A program made the position numbers and the translations under genes. The notes beneath the pieces were generated by a model that saw only the letters and a program-made list of their open reading frames with translations, did not search any database and had not been told where the DNA came from. Source: Coriolopsis trogii (Eukaryota > Basidiomycota > Agaricomycetes > Polyporales > Polyporaceae). Taken from it: 64,000 nucleotides of DNA. Shown piece by piece: positions 34,812 to 48,095 of this stretch. The first letter of the stretch is position 1; each line of letters starts with the position of its first letter. Location of the stretch: NCBI GenBank assembly GCA_020543525.1, contig JAHYIO010000007.1, forward strand, positions 868,001 through 932,000. The letters are read 5' to 3'.

Positions 34812-36945
34812 ATGCCCCCTCCAGCGGAAGCCCCAGCGGCGACTTCGTCGCACATGATGAAGACGACAAAACGCGGCAGACCTTTTCTCAAGGTGTGTAA
34901 CCGATATCTCTCCCTTCTGGCTCTATCTGACCTCTTTTGTCTCCTCCTCAGGACACACTGGACCTATTCGCGACACTAATTGTATCCCTGGAGCTCACGA
35001 CGAACAGGCAATACTTCCGCACATTCCCCAACTCGTTCACAACGTACGTCTCCATCCATTTGCCTCACCCCATCCTGCCTCATGTCATCCACGCAGAGAT
35101 GACGCAGCCCGGAATCTGGCCTCACTCAAGTTCTCGCAATCGAATCGTGGACCTGATCCACGTGAACCGTCTCGTATCGTTACGACCACGACCACAACGA
35201 CTTTCTCCATGACCCGCGATATGGCCAAGGCGATGTGTCAACAGTTCATGGACGCCCGCCTTATCGAGAACGCAGCAGATCCCGGCTCCAATCTTTTCAA
35301 GGAGCGCGGTGTGTATGTCCTTACGCCAAAGGGTCTCCATGTTCTCGAACGGTTCATGAGCAAGAACGGTATCAACGGTGACCACCTTGCCCACGTCTTC
35401 TCATCACAGCCGATCTGCATGAAGCTCCTCCATCTCGAGCGACGGTCAGTCGACGATGAGATCATCGTCTCACATTCCGCCATCACTGCCCTCTTCCGTC
35501 GGTTTGTTGGACGTTCACCGAACTATCCTCCCGAGTATATGGACACGATGGATGCTTTCCAGAAGTACCACGAGCGGTCGAAGGGAGTTGCCCTGATGGA
35601 TGTGTCGGAGAAGGGGACGAGCAAGGCGGCTGTGGTTCATAAGCACTGTTTCGCTGCGGTTACAGCGTTGGAGTGGTTATGTGACTTCACGTCTGTCATC
35701 GGTAGGGAGGAGGCCGCTGAGATGGCCGCGCAGTTCGTCCGGTTCGGTCTCATCACACTCGTCTCCGACAAGCGCAAGAACAACGACTCCGCCATCATCT
35801 TCACTGTCCGTGGTGCCGCAGGCGGCGCTAACTCTTCCATTTCGGTACGTTCCTTACCTGAATGCATCCCTCCGGCGGCCTGACAGCGCCTTTCACAGCA
35901 ACATGGAGAGTTCCGTTGCACGGCCAAGGCTATTTACAGGGTGACAGAAGAAGGGCGCCGGCTTGCTCGTTGGGACATGCCGGAAGGCGCTCGCCCGTCG
36001 CCCAACAGCTCTGCCGCGAACGTGTCCGGTGCCGCGCGGACTTCGGAGGATCACAGTGTCGACGCAACGACCGCTGAGGGCGCTGCCGCGAACGACGCCA
36101 AGATCCACCGTCGCATCTCCATGACCGAGAAGCTCCATGCGGGCTACGACGCGGAGAAGAAGGGTCAGAAGGAGTCTAACACGGATCGGTTGAAGTTCAT
36201 TATGGAGGAGCCTCAGCTGCGTGCGCTCTTCCGGGAGTTCCTGCGGAGCAACTTCTGCGAGGAGAATCTGTCGTTCTACCTCGACGTCCAGGACTTCAAG
36301 AAGTCGTTCAGCACGACCTCCAGTGCTATCGCGGCGAACCCGGCACCAGGTCGTGGGAAGGGAACGCCTGGCCAGCTGGCGATGGAGAAGCACCACGAAG
36401 CCCTCATCCAGAAGGCGTTCGTCATTTACAACACGTACCTTGCACCCTCGAGTCAGAGCGAGCTCAACATCGATCATGGTCTGCGGAACGAGCTGTCAGG
36501 CTACCTCAGCGATGTGATCCAGAGCTTAACGGGCAAGACATTCCAGGGCCGTGTGGAGCTTGAGCAGGCGAACGCCTTCAACGCGACGCAGCTTCAGACG
36601 ATGATCCGGTTGTACGAGCGCATCCAGACGCACGTCTTCCGGTTGATGGCCACCGACTCCGTACCGAAGGTGAGCTGCTTTGCGCATTGGCTGCGCTTTC
36701 AACGATCTGACGGCCTCCCGTAGTTCATCAAGACGCCAAGATTCCTTGCGTTGAAGATCAAGCTCGTCGAGGAGGACGATGGACCTCTTGCTGATTTCCC
36801 TCTCATGAATTCCAGCGCGTCAACACCGACGGTACCACCAGGGCTGAACACGGGCGAGGAAGAGGTCGGCGGGGCATACGTGACGATATCGCAAAGGGCA
36901 GCAATACAGGAGCGTTCGCCAGCAGCAGCAGGTGAACACCGATAA
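34812..36945 (+). CDS. DEP-DEP-RGS regulator of G-protein signalling (FlbA/Sst2/Thn1 type)
   Basis: GTPase-activating protein for a heterotrimeric G-alpha; in mushrooms (Thn1) and moulds (FlbA) it controls hyphal growth and sporulation. Five exons: 34812-34892, 34952-35043, 35097-35844, 35899-36669 and 36724-36945; 637 residues. A first DEP-like region (about residues 28-125) begins DTLDLFATLIVSLE. A second DEP (about 238-305) includes ALEWLCDFTSVIGREEA and QFVRFGLITLVSD. The RGS domain (about 408-560) begins FIMEEPQLRALFREFLRSN, with ENLSFYLDVQDFKK, HGLRNELSGYLSDV and IQTHVFRLMATDSVPKFIKT. This is the complete Sst2-family architecture. The C-terminal tail is short and acidic. Confidence 0.94.
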
Positions 36946-38340
36946 GGTCCCTGACGTTGTTGTCTTGTCTCCGGTTGGCGCGTTCGTATGCATCTTATAG
37001 CTCTTGATATCTTATGCCCATGTCAGTCTCTGCAACAGTACATGCCTCTCATGCCCTCGCTCATCGTCTATGTCATCATACTACAGTCCCAGGGTGCCTC
37101 GGTCGCCTCTGTCGTTCCGTTCTCCCGATCCGTTCCTTGGTTGCTTTCCTCTCATTTACGAGGCGGGGTCCATCGTTAGTCACTCGTCGCACCGTCGTCG
37201 TCTACACTTAGTGCATTCTTCTCTATCCGGGCGTGGTCCTCATTATTACTCTTGCATCTTAGTTTTCATCATCCTCCACATCTCTCACATCCCCTCCCCC
37301 GCCGTCTTGACACTTTTCCCCCCTTCTCTACTCGCACACAATGTAACATCTATCATACCTTAGTACTGGTGACACTAATACGACGTCCCATTGTGCTCTC
37401 ATAGCATTCCTAATACATGGTTCGTTCTTGTATTGCAGATTAGCCGGGACTGACATCTGCGTCCAATATCGTCGCTGGGTTGGAATGGTCGGTATGGTTG
37501 AGGAGCAATGTAGACATTAGTGTGATGAGTTCCTGAGTGGGTCGTGCGTCGGATCAGAGACACGGGCAACGGTGGGCGAAGCTCACTGCGCCACCATTGT
37601 TTAGCTCGTCGGCATCGGGCAGCCGCACCACGGTCGGTGCCACGTAAGTAGCACGGTGTGCATGAGCGGAGGGGGCGGAGAGAGATGGATTGGGACTCGG
37701 GCGACTCGGCGGATGATGAGTGCCTCCGCTTAGTGCAGTGCCAGTAATTTATGCGCTTTCTCTACGTTGATGCGCGAGACATCAGACCTGGGCGCGGTGC
37801 GTGCAGATCAGAAGGTGAGGAGTTCAAGAGGGGAACCTGAGTCCGGTCGGAACGGAGTTGCAGGCACCGTCGGGAGTTCGCCATAAGGAGCGCGCGGCTT
37901 ATGGGTTCATGATACTGTCGATATTCGACGCAACATGTGAGTTGCTTCAATCGCCATCCTCGTCAGCTATGATTGTCGAATTGTCGCCAGCCTACGAATT
38001 TACCTCCTGGGGGCTCTGGATGAAGAGAGGACTCAACAAGCGTCCACGTACATATATGGAAACTCCATGAAGTGCGCGGGCCTGAGTGGGAACTTGTTGG
38101 GAGCTTGATTCACACCGCCAGTAACGCAGGAGACATTATCGTGGCCAGTGCGCCTACAGGGACACTCTGCCTCACACGACCACGACGACACGTCGACACC
38201 GCTGCGCTACTTGTACACACACAACTTCCGTCTGGGTGCCCTAGTAGCTTGCTTGCCCCACTGCTGCAGACTGCGACTGCCCTCCTTGTGCTTGTGCCTG
38301 TGCTTGCCTTACCTCTGACATCACCTTCTACTGACTGAAG
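36946..38340. other. Intergenic, no supported gene
   Basis: About 1.4 kb between the RGS gene and the MAPR-like gene, holding one terminator and one promoter. The first 400 bp are CT-rich on the plus strand. I see no gene. Confidence 0.5.
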
Positions 38341-40177
38341 ATGTCGTGGATTCTGAACCCTGACGGTGATGTTCCGAAACGCAAGCGACCCGAGAACTTG
38401 AAGGACTTTCCAAAGGACGCGGAGGGCAAACCGCTGGGGCCTCAGACCCCTGGGGGCGAACCAAGCTCCCCTTGGGCGGGATTTCCGCTAAAGGACGAGT
38501 ATCCTACCGTAGAGGATCCCGCGGACCCTAACAGACAGGTGTCGACCAAGCAGGCGAACCGTCCCTTCCTCGCGTAAGTGGCTCTTAATGTGCGGCGCGC
38601 AACCCCTCCCACCCCCTTCCGTCCTTCCATGCATATGCATCATGCGCCATGCACACTCTCTGCCCTTGTCCCGAAAGTGCTCGAAACGCCGAACGGATGG
38701 GTGTGCTGACCGAGAGCCCTCTGCCTTCTGTGGGCGCGCGTGTAGGTATGCGCAGTACCGTGCCGAGCGGGAGCAGGCCCACGCGGAGTGGCTGAAGCGC
38801 AAGAAGGAGCGCGAGGAGAAGATCGCGCGGGGGGAGGAGGTAGGGCCGGAGGAGCCTGACCCGACGGAGGAGGTCGAGGTGGGGTGCGTGGGCTTGCTCA
38901 AGTTCGTGCTGTACGCGACCCTGTTCGTCGTCCTCGCCGGCAAGTTCTTCACCGGCAGCTTCCTGTGGGAGATGGAGATGCCCAACCTCCAGCAGTACTG
39001 GCCGGTGCGTGTCTTCATGTGTTCTGTCCACTCTCTCTGTTCTCTGTGGGTGGCGTCCGTCCTTCTTTCGGGGACGCCTCCCCGCTAGTTCCCGCCCGAG
39101 TTGTGCCCGTGTGCGCTCGTGCGAGTGCTAATCGCTAATATTTCGTTCGGACTGGGTATGGGACCGCTTCTGACGCTGACTTTACGGGCGCCGCATCTCT
39201 AGACGAACCAACGACTGTTCTCGGAACGGCTCCTGGCGCAGTTCGACGGTACAGACCCCGAGAAACCGGTGTACATCGCTGTAGGTCATCTCTGTGTCCG
39301 AGATGTGTCGCGCCCATGCGTGTACCCGCGAAGCTCACCATGAGTGTTTCCTTCTGATCTAGATCGACGGCGACGTGTACGACGTCAGCAGCAATCGGAG
39401 GACTTACGGCCCTGGAGGGTCTTATCATATCATGTGCGTCTCCCTCCCCGCATGTGCCGGAGACCGTGACGGTGGACGGGGATCCCCTGAATGCATTGTC
39501 GATCCACCCCCGTCCACGGTCCACGGTGCACCGAGGCCCATCGGTTACTGACCTTCGCCGTCGCTCATGCTCATTTCGCTTTGGGGGAACGACAGGGCTG
39601 GCAAGGATGCCGCGAGAGCGTACGGCACCGGGTGTTTCCAGACGCACCTCACGCACGACCTGCGCGGGCTAAGCGAGAGCGAGATGAGGGTGCGTTGGCC
39701 TTGCATTTTTTGTTTCTTTTCTCACTCCCCGCTCGCACTGCCTCCCCCTCCCCCCCTTCGTTTACTTCACGAGCCCTGTTTTTTCCCATCCAACCCGCCG
39801 TGTCCCGTCACTTCCCGGCCGGTCCCCGGTCGGCACTCGTGCATATATTGATGCCCTTGCCCCTGTCCCTTTCTCTCTTCTTTCGTGCGCGGAGTTTGTT
39901 GGGCTATCGCGTCGGGCGATCATCAACTGACGGTGGTTGTTGCGCTTAGGGCGTCGAGCATTGGAAGAAGTTCTACGCGGAGTCGACCAAGTACCCGAAG
40001 GTGGGGCGCGTGTCGCACCCCCCGATCGACCCTGCGAGTCCCATCCCGGAACACTGCGATCCGAAGAAGGCGCAGGCGCAGAAGGAGAGGGAGAGGGAGG
40101 AACGCGAGCGCGAGGTTGAGGAGAGAGCGGCGGCGGCGGCGGAAGAGCTCGAGAACGAGAAACACGAAGAGCTTTGA
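38341..40177 (+). CDS. Membrane-anchored cytochrome b5-like heme-binding protein (MAPR family)
   Basis: Six exons: 38341-38573, 38746-39004, 39203-39280, 39363-39433, 39596-39689 and 39950-40177; 320 residues. The N-terminal half is hydrophilic, then one hydrophobic helix (LLKFVLYATLFVVLAGKFF, about residues 128-146). The cytochrome b5-like domain follows: QRLFSERLLAQFDGTD, KPVYIAIDGDVYDVSSNRRTYGPGGSYH, AGKDAARAYGTGCF. This is the MAPR (Dap1/PGRMC/neudesin) signature, where a Tyr rather than paired His binds heme. The tail is highly charged (Glu/Arg repeats). Probably in the ER membrane, supporting P450 enzymes or sterol synthesis; that role is by analogy. Confidence 0.88.
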
Positions 40178-40716
40178 TCGAGGGCGGGGGGGCGTTGTCC
40201 GAGTGCTCTCTCTTTTTCTCTCTCAGGACGCTTCGGCGCGTTATCTCCTCGATCTCTCTCGGTTTGTCACCGGGGAAGTGGCAAGGAGGTTATTGTGGGG
40301 GAATGTACTGGAATATATACAGTGAGAGCTATACGATTATGGACGCATGTACAATACGCCGGGATATCCAAGGAGCGTATACATATTGGTCGTATGTGCG
40401 CGTGTGTGGGTGTGTATGGTGTGGCAAGCGGTAGTGTGTGGGTGCGAACGAGGAGACGGATCCCAAAGCTGTCCGTTTGATGAATGAATGAATGAAAAAA
40501 AAAGACCCGAGCAATCTATCGCCAGCAGCAGCAAGCAACAAGCAACGTGGCGCCCATTCCGGATTCGATCACGGTCTTCGGAGGAGGAAGGGAAGCCACG
40601 GCGAAGTGGGAAATTGGGGAAATTGAAGATCAGCGACGTGCGAAACGGGAGCAGAGGTGGGAGAAAGAGGACGTACGACATACGTATGCGACGCTGGGGG
40701 TTCGCGCGGAATGGAC

Positions 40717-41395
40717 TCAGCAGGACGCGACGTGGGTGGAGAGGTAGTTCTTGATGATGGGGAAGTCGGCCATGGAGGCGTCGATCATGGCCGAGTACTG
40801 GGTGTCGCGGTACTTTGCGACGACGAGGTTGCCGCGCCAGGCGCGTGCCTCGGTGTACATCCGACCCTGGATTTCGCGAATGCACTTGTTGACGGGGAAG
40901 GGCATGCCGTCCCGGGAGACGACGGGGTAGAAGACGATGTACGGGGTGGGAAACTTGGTGAGCATGCCGTCGAGTGCCTCCACGAGCTGTGAAAAGGACG
41001 GGCAAACATGGGTTAGTGACGAGATTGTATGTTTTTTATCGATTAGAGAAGACGGGAGAAAGCAGGGAAGGGAGGAGCTCGAGCGGATCGGCGAATTCTC
41101 TGAGATAGACAGCGGATAGGCCGGCAATTAATATGCGACAGGGTGCTGTAGCACGTAGTACATGGTAGGGAAGATGAGACGGGTCGGTACGCACATGGTA
41201 TCTCCAGGCTTGGCTCCCGAGTTGGTCGGCAATGTAGTCCATGTACACCTCCGGGTGCGGGACGCGTCCGCAGCGGTAGGGCTCTGCGCCACCGGCGGAG
41301 ACGACGAGGGTGGTGGTCATGAGCGGGACGATGTGCGGCGGGCGGTCGTCGGCGGGAAAGACGATGGCGTCGAAGGTGAGCATGTTGGGATCCAT
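40717..41395 (-). CDS. Small protein of unknown function
   Basis: Two exons, 41395-41195 and 40986-40717, joined in phase; 156 residues. Not recognised. It starts MDPNMLTFDAIVFPADD and contains VYMDYIADQLG, then IVFYPVVSRDGMPFPVNKCI and ASMADFPIIKNYLSTH. The even mix of aromatic, acidic and hydrophobic residues without low complexity suggests a compact globular fold. No signal peptide, membrane helix or metal motif. It is divergent from NUP120, with 678 bp between start codons, and convergent with the MAPR-like gene. The 3' intergenic gap (40178-40716) holds nothing else that I can see. Confidence 0.75.
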
Positions 41396-42073
41396 GGCGA
41401 GGACGGAGTGGGGGGTCAGCGGCGGGCAGCAGGAGCGAAGCGAAAGGTCTAATGTACAACGAAACGAAACGGAAAAAAGTGTACCGGCTGGGAGTGAAGT
41501 TGTAGCTTAGGACTGGTGCTGAAAGGACGGGAAGGGCGCGAACTTATATATGTGCTCGAGCATCGATCGCGCGGCCGGGGAAACAGGAGCCATGCATAGT
41601 GATTTGCAGTGCAGGGGTGAGTGTCCACGATGGCTTGAGGGCGAGCGAGGGCAGACTCGAACGAGGGCGCATGCCCTGGACGCGTGGTCGGATGTGATGG
41701 TAATGGAGGCAGAATAGGACGAAAGAGTAGATTGATGTACATACGGACGCAAGAACAGGTACAGAGCGTGACACGGGCTGCCTTGCAGAGAATGTGTAGA
41801 GACCACCCCAGCCTGGCAGTCGCCTCAGTGGACGGCGACTCGCAAGGCAGCGCTGTGCCTGCACCGCGACCTACCCAGATCGGGACACTCTTTCCAGACT
41901 GGGACAGTCACGCCAGTCACGCGTTCGTGACTGTGACAGAATATCGTGGTTGGGCTGGGACGCGTTGTAGCCGTGCGCGCGTGTCTCTCCTCCTCGCGTG
42001 TCTCCTCCTCCTCGCGTGTCTCCTCCGCCCTCCACTCCCTCAGGCGAACCTTGCGTCTCCCCAGCACACGAGG

Positions 42074-45000
42074 ATGGACTCTACAGTCCTCGTAGCTGCC
42101 CATCTCTCCGCCCTCTTTCCAGCCACCCAGTCCATCCCAGTCTATTCGACTGCACAGAGGGACCTCCCTCCTCTTCCTCTTCCCCGAAGCGACGCTGGCC
42201 AGCCTCTCGAACACGCGTCCTTCTCCACCCTCTTCCACTCTCCCCTCACAGGCACCATCCTCCTCCGCGTCTCCCATGATGCTCTCTTGCTCGAGCTTGT
42301 CTCCCTCTCATCTGACATCCCACCCCTGCGTTTTGACTTTCCTGCGCAGATTCTCCCTTCGCCCTCGATCATGATACACGATAATGAAGAGCTCCACGTC
42401 CTTCTCGTGACCCGCTTCGGCTCATTGTGGCGCGTAGTCATTCCCATTCGCGAAAACACCCCTCTCTGGAATCCTAACGCGAGCCGAAGATGGTATCGTG
42501 AGTATCTCATTCAGTCCCCGTATGGTGACGGCCTCGTCCAGGTCCAGGGGACACATTCCGTCGTCATCTCGCAGCCCAACGGTTCGCTTCTCAGACTCGA
42601 GGCCGAAGCCCTTGGAAGTGACACAACAGATGGTAAGCAAATTCCACTTGGTCATTTAACCTTTGTACCCCCGTCGACCTCTGACTTTCCCGATCAGACG
42701 TCTGGCGAGAGTCCAAATCCGACGCCCGGTCCTTCCTCCACTCCATCACCTCCCTCCTCCACTCAGGGCCTCCCGGCGGCTCAGATGTCATTTCCATCGC
42801 CAGCCACCCGCAACCGACGGATATCGGAAATGTATGGACTCTATCTCGAGACCGCCATCTCCGCATGTGGACCGCCAGAAACGGCTGCGTCGCGGAGCAC
42901 GCCCTGCCATCCATGGCTCCGGGCCACTCGGTGGTTCTAACCCGCTCGTCCCCGTCGCCCGCCAAAGCAGCGGTCCTCCTCCAGCCGGAGCCCCAGAAAT
43001 TGCTAACCGTCTTCACGCCGTCGCAATCAGATGACCCACACGTCTTGGTCTTCATCCCCACCGAAGGGTCCCTAGACTCTGGCGGCTTCTTTACCCTCTT
43101 TGCCGTCGAGGGCGATGTGTTACGGTCAGTAGCGGTATTTGATGCGTCGCAAACAAGCGTACACTGTCATCTACAAGACTTTGTCGTCCTGGACGACGTG
43201 CTGTACACGCTTTGGGACAAGCAAGGTCAGTCCTTGGTCGCAGGCAGACCGCTCCCGTTGGAGGACGCGGATGAAGAGATATCAAGCGAGTGGGGCTCTG
43301 CGACATACGCTCAAGAAGCCGAGTTGACGCCAGCCTATCTCGACGAGCTGCTTCTTTCACCAGGCTCTACCGCCGACAAGTTCTTCGAGGCTATCATGCG
43401 TCCAGGGACATTCTCTCCCCTCACTCTCCAGTCTGCCATCAACCAGTACACCGATGCGTGCCGGTCACTCCCTCCACCTTATCCACCCCAACTGCTCGTC
43501 TCCTACTCTACCGTGGCCGAGCAAATTGCGTCTGTTGTCGGCTGCACCGTACAGCGTACCAAAGACCCTCAGACGGGCGCGCCGTTGGACGAGAACTACT
43601 GGAACGCGCTCAAGCGCGACTGGGAAGGTTTCATCGCTCGCTGCCGCGAGATCGAGCGCAACGGTCGCTGGCCTTTGGCTATAGGCCGCGGGGCGCCCGA
43701 TGGTGGCATCCTCGTCGTCGAGCGCGAGCGTCTCGCTTCTATGGCCAGTGAAGACATCTGTCTGAAATTACGAAGATGTCTGTCGGCCTCTAAACCAGTC
43801 GAAGACCGGTTTTCGTTCGTACAAATCCTCTGGACAATGCAGCACAGGCTGAGGCCTCGTCTACTTCGATCCCTCGAGAACAGACTCACCAACGTCGTCC
43901 GCCAAGAGATCGCGTTCACGTACGCTGATATCATGAAGGACCAAGTACGAGCGTCGTCCTTCCGTGAAGAAGTCGACCCGGCTCTGGAGAACTGGCTCGC
44001 AGGCCGCCTCCAGCACGTCGGAGACGTGCAGGAGCGGGCGCGCTACGTCCTGGACATCATCGGGGGCTTCGACAAAGAGGTGAAGAGAGAGGAAGAGGAC
44101 GCGGAGCTCCTGTCACGGCCCATCAGCCCTGAGTGGGCAAAGGCCCTCGCTGCTTCATACGTCACGACGACCGTCCACGCCCGTTACGACATCGCGCTCG
44201 CGCTCGCGACCCTCCTCTTCTTCGTCGCGGACGAGCTGCCCCGGTGGGACCCCGGGCTGCTCGCTGAGATCTTCGTGGTCTTCCGCGGCGCGGCGATGCT
44301 CCGCTTCGTCGCGCGGCAGCCCGCGGCGGACAATGCGACGCCGGCCGCACCGAGTGCGCTCGGGGGCGCCGCGGGGGACGAAGAGGTGCTGGCGAAGCTG
44401 CGGAACATGCACGTTTCCGCTAGGCGTGGGGCCAGGTTCGAACCGACGTACTCGCTCGTCCACCGGCTGGCGAACGTGTACGGCGGCGGCCCGTCCGCGG
44501 GGCCTCTCCTCCCCGTCACCGCCGCCCACCGCTTCCTGGACGCGACGGGCCTCCTCCTGAGCCTGTCGCCGGCGCACGCGACGAGGCAGGAGGTCATGTT
44601 CTGCGAGCGCCTGCGGGTGCTGGGCTACCGGGAGGTCGCGAGGGAGGTATTGGCGTGGCTGCCCCGTACGCCCGCGGTGACGTACGTATTAGGCCGGTTG
44701 TGGTTAGACGAGGGCCGGTTCGACGACGCGGCGTCCGCGATGGAGATCTTAGCAGGCAGCTTTGGTGAGTCGGGTTCTAGAACGCGTCTTCACCCCGGCC
44801 GTACGTTTTCACCGCGTGCGTGCGTGTACGTGCGTGCGTGTGTGCGTGCGGCTCTCTGACTGTTTTCTGACTCGCTCTTTGCCCTTTGGAACATACACCG
44901 TTTAGGCCCTCACTCTGCGTTGTCGGAAGACGATCACGAAGCGTTGACGGCCGTGTGTCCGGCCGGACGGCTGTTTGAGACCCAGTTCGAGTTCTACCTG

Positions 45001-47095
45001 CATGTGGCGGAGCTGTTCAGGCCGGCGCAGAGCACGCACCACGACGTGCTCTTCACGCAGCTCGCGCTCTCGGTCGTGGAGCCCGGGAAAGACACCGCGA
45101 CGCTATGGCAGAACGTGATCAAGGGCCTCACCGATCTGGGCCAGTACGAGGATGCGTACGCCGCGCTTGTTTCCGCCCCCTATGAGAGATTGTAAGAGAA
45201 CCGTTCTTACTCAAATTCCGCTCCATCGCATTGAGTCATCCTCACCCTTCGTTTAGGAAGAGAGACTGCGCCAGTCAGCTGGTGTACCGGATGTGCGAGG
45301 AAAACGCCGTCGACAGGCTGATGGCGCTCAACTTTGCCGGATTGGCGGACGAGGTGGAAGACGCGCTGGCGTTCAAGGCTCGGAACGCGGACCCTCGCAT
45401 CCGGCCGTTCTACTCGAGGATCTTGTACACGTGGTTCGTGTCGCGGAGCGACTACAGGAATGGTGCGTGTGGCGGTCTCTCTCGCTCCCTTTTCATTCGG
45501 ATGCTGACGGCCGTCGTTCGTGGGGGCATGCAGCTGCGTTAACGATGTACCGGCGGGCGCGTAAGCTGGGGGCCCTGATCGAGACGGGCGACGGAACTGC
45601 CTTTGCTCAGCTCGCGGAGCTGCAGCTGGAAGCTTATGTGGTCGCCATGAACTCTCTCTCGCTCGTGGACCCCAAGAGTCAGTGGATTACGTTGCCTATC
45701 ACGGCCGAGACAGGACACGAGGTGAGTCGCGGGCCCAAGGTGACGCGAAACGGGAGCGTCACCGGTTGACTTGCTTTTCGGGTTCCGTTTCTCGATTGGC
45801 AGCCCCGCAAACGCCGGCGGCTGAGCAGACATATCCCGGAAGACAAGTACGGACTGGGGAAGCGCGACTCGGAGGTTGTCGAGCTGAAGGACATGCAGTA
45901 CGATTATGCGCTTCTGCATGCGCGGGTCGAGCTCGTCCGAAGGGACCCCACGTTGTTGGCGGGTGGTGGTGAGTATTATGTTTCGATTGAGAGGGCCCGC
46001 CGAGGGGTGGACATGGACCGTTCCTGTCACCTTCGCTCGTCCCCTCTCATGTTCACCACGCTTGTACTAATCGCCGGAGCGGTCAGGACTCGAGTTGGCG
46101 CCACCCTCGATTGTGTTGAGGCTCGCTCAGGCCAACCGGTTCAATACCGCCATGGCTGCGGCCCGGAGTCTGGACGTCGACATGAGCGATCTGTTTGGCC
46201 ACCTCTCCGGCCAGTGCCTCAAGCTGTCGAGAGATCCGGCCGCGGTCATGTAAGTGGGCCCGCCATTTAGCTCCCTGCGCACGGGCCATGGGAAGCATGC
46301 TGATGTTCTATGTCTTTGCAGGAGCGACGACACGTCCGACTGGCTTCTGACAGATAAAGTCTCTTCTTGGCCCGGCACCCCGGCAGAGAAGGGTTGGCGG
46401 TACCTCCGGCAGTCGCTCGAGCGGCACGACGGACCCCAGACGGACTATCAGTATACCAAGGTCACGCTGGAGACGATCATGAGCGCCAATAGGACGTCGC
46501 CCCCGCCACCATGGCTCATTCATACGCTGGAGGTAAGTGTGGAGATAGGTCGAGGAACGGGTTGCGGCGCCGTATTGCAGGACATTAACGCGCACTCTCC
46601 TTGTTCTCGGCTCTGGGTTCACAGGAACATCATCCGGAATACCTCATCCGGACGTGTCTGAAGTTCGAGGTGTTGGAGGCCGCGCTGGACCATACGTTGA
46701 GGATGATGCGCAGGGTGAGTGTTCCGAGCGTTGCCCTCGTCTGCGGACGGAGATGGTATGGTACTCGGTCCTCGGGAGCACTGTGCTGACGGCTTTTCCT
46801 TCTTTGTTTTTCTTTCTGCCTGTATGGCGCGCTGCGCGGTCTGGGTCCCCCGGGTCTTGGCCCTCGTGTCCGGCGCGCCTTCCGCCTTCTGCAGAACGAT
46901 GCGCGGCTGACGGAGGAGGGGCCGAAGACAGCTGGGGCGACGTGGCTGCCGTACACGCTCATCGATCAGGTCCTCGTCGCGGCTGACACGGCGACAGACC
47001 TCGCGCCGCGCGGGCGGGTCCTCCTGGGCGAGCTACGGACGGAGATTGCGAGCCGTATGAAGCGGGTCCAAAAGTGCAGCCCGGCTTCTGCTTAG
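42074..47095 (+). CDS. NUP120: Nuclear pore Y-complex nucleoporin Nup120/Nup160
   Basis: Scaffold subunit of the Nup84/Nup107 Y complex, needed for pore assembly and mRNA export. Ten exons: 42074-42632, 42698-44764, 44906-45191, 45257-45462, 45534-45721, 45803-45968, 46087-46249, 46322-46532, 46625-46714 and 46895-47095; 1378 residues, as expected. The N-terminal beta-propeller includes VVIPIRENTPLWNP, DIGNVWTLSRDRHLRMW and VVLDDVLYTLWDKQG. The alpha-solenoid begins near residue 430 (LTPAYLDELLLSPG, then FSFVQILWTMQHRLR). A basic PRKRRRLSRH segment in exon 6 could be a nuclear localisation signal. The C-terminal helices include LLTDKVSSWPGTPAEKGW and PPWLIHTLE, fitting the Nup160 family. All nine introns are GT-AG and in phase. 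Confidence 0.92.
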
Positions 47096-47109
47096 CGGGC
47101 AGTGTGGAC

Positions 47110-48095
47110 TGAAAAGACGGCCGTGGCCTCGGGGATGAGGGTGTGCACGGTTTTGACAGTGTGTATGCTATTGTGGACGTGCGTACTCGCTGTTTGTGTG
47201 TGGAAGTCGGGATGTTTTGTGCAGTATACGCAGTATTTTACGAACTTTATGGGCATTATGGATGCAGGCCTGACTTATTTCCGAATCCCCTGGGATGTTC
47301 AGCCAGCTGTCTGCATGAGAAGACAACTAGAGGCCGCTTAACGTTCACTTAGCACTTCCAGGTCGTCCCCTCATACATATCGCCGCGATGTTCGATTCCC
47401 CGGCAGTACGTCAGGTTTATCCCGAAGGATTCGAGACGAGGCCGGCGCGAACCCGTGCGAGGGCGATATGGTGATCATTCGTCCGCTACATATTCGTCTG
47501 TCTCTGTATTTTTCGAACGGTATCTCGGAGTTAGTGTTTTGCTCCAATGCCAAGTCGTGTTGATTCCGTCATTAAACGCGTCCGCGTGGATTCTCTGCGG
47601 GCGTTGTCGAGGCCCTGATCCCTGTCGTGTGTGGGCGTGCGTGCTTGCTTGCTATTTGATGCTTGTGTAAGGAAGTCGGGAAGTTGTGTCCTCCTGAACT
47701 TTGTGCGCACTATAGATGTAGACATGGTTTCCTTTCGATCTTTAGGCCGTCTGTATACTAGCTGTATACTAGGAAGGCGACCAGGAGGTACCAGGTCGTT
47801 CAGTGTTCAAATAGGACTTCTAGTAGATCCAGGTCGTCCCCTCATTTTCGTCGCCCAGAGGTTCCATTCGGTTCCCTGACAGTCAGTCAGGTTCCTCTTG
47901 CGGGAGCGGAAAGGAGGCCGGGTGCGAACCCGTGCAGGAGCAACATGGCAGACGTTCATCCGCTAAATTCGTTGGGGTGCTTTCCATACGCTCTCTCGGA
48001 CACGGGGTGTTTGCTACATCTTTGAGTCGCATTTCCCGATCTCGTCGTTCACGACGACCGTGTGGTTTCTCGGCGGACGTTGTCGAAGAGCCCTG
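47110..48095. repeat. Diverged tandem duplication, unit about 475 bp
   Basis: Marker sequences recur at a constant offset of 469-477 bp: ggaagtcggg (47202 and 47671), ccaggtcgtcccctca (47358 and 47829), gcgaacccgtgc (47447 and 47924), gttgtcga (47603 and 48079). The units therefore lie near 47130-47605 and 47606-48080. They are clearly diverged between markers. Neither contains a convincing reading frame. The duplication sits directly downstream of NUP120. A segment around 47389 resembles a B box (GTTCGATTCC), but only in the first copy. Confidence 0.75.

Noticed and set aside
33820..34869. Open frame of 349 codons on the minus strand
   Set aside because: It covers the promoter and first exon of the RGS gene; Pro/Arg/Ser-rich composition follows the CT-rich tract, with no domain.
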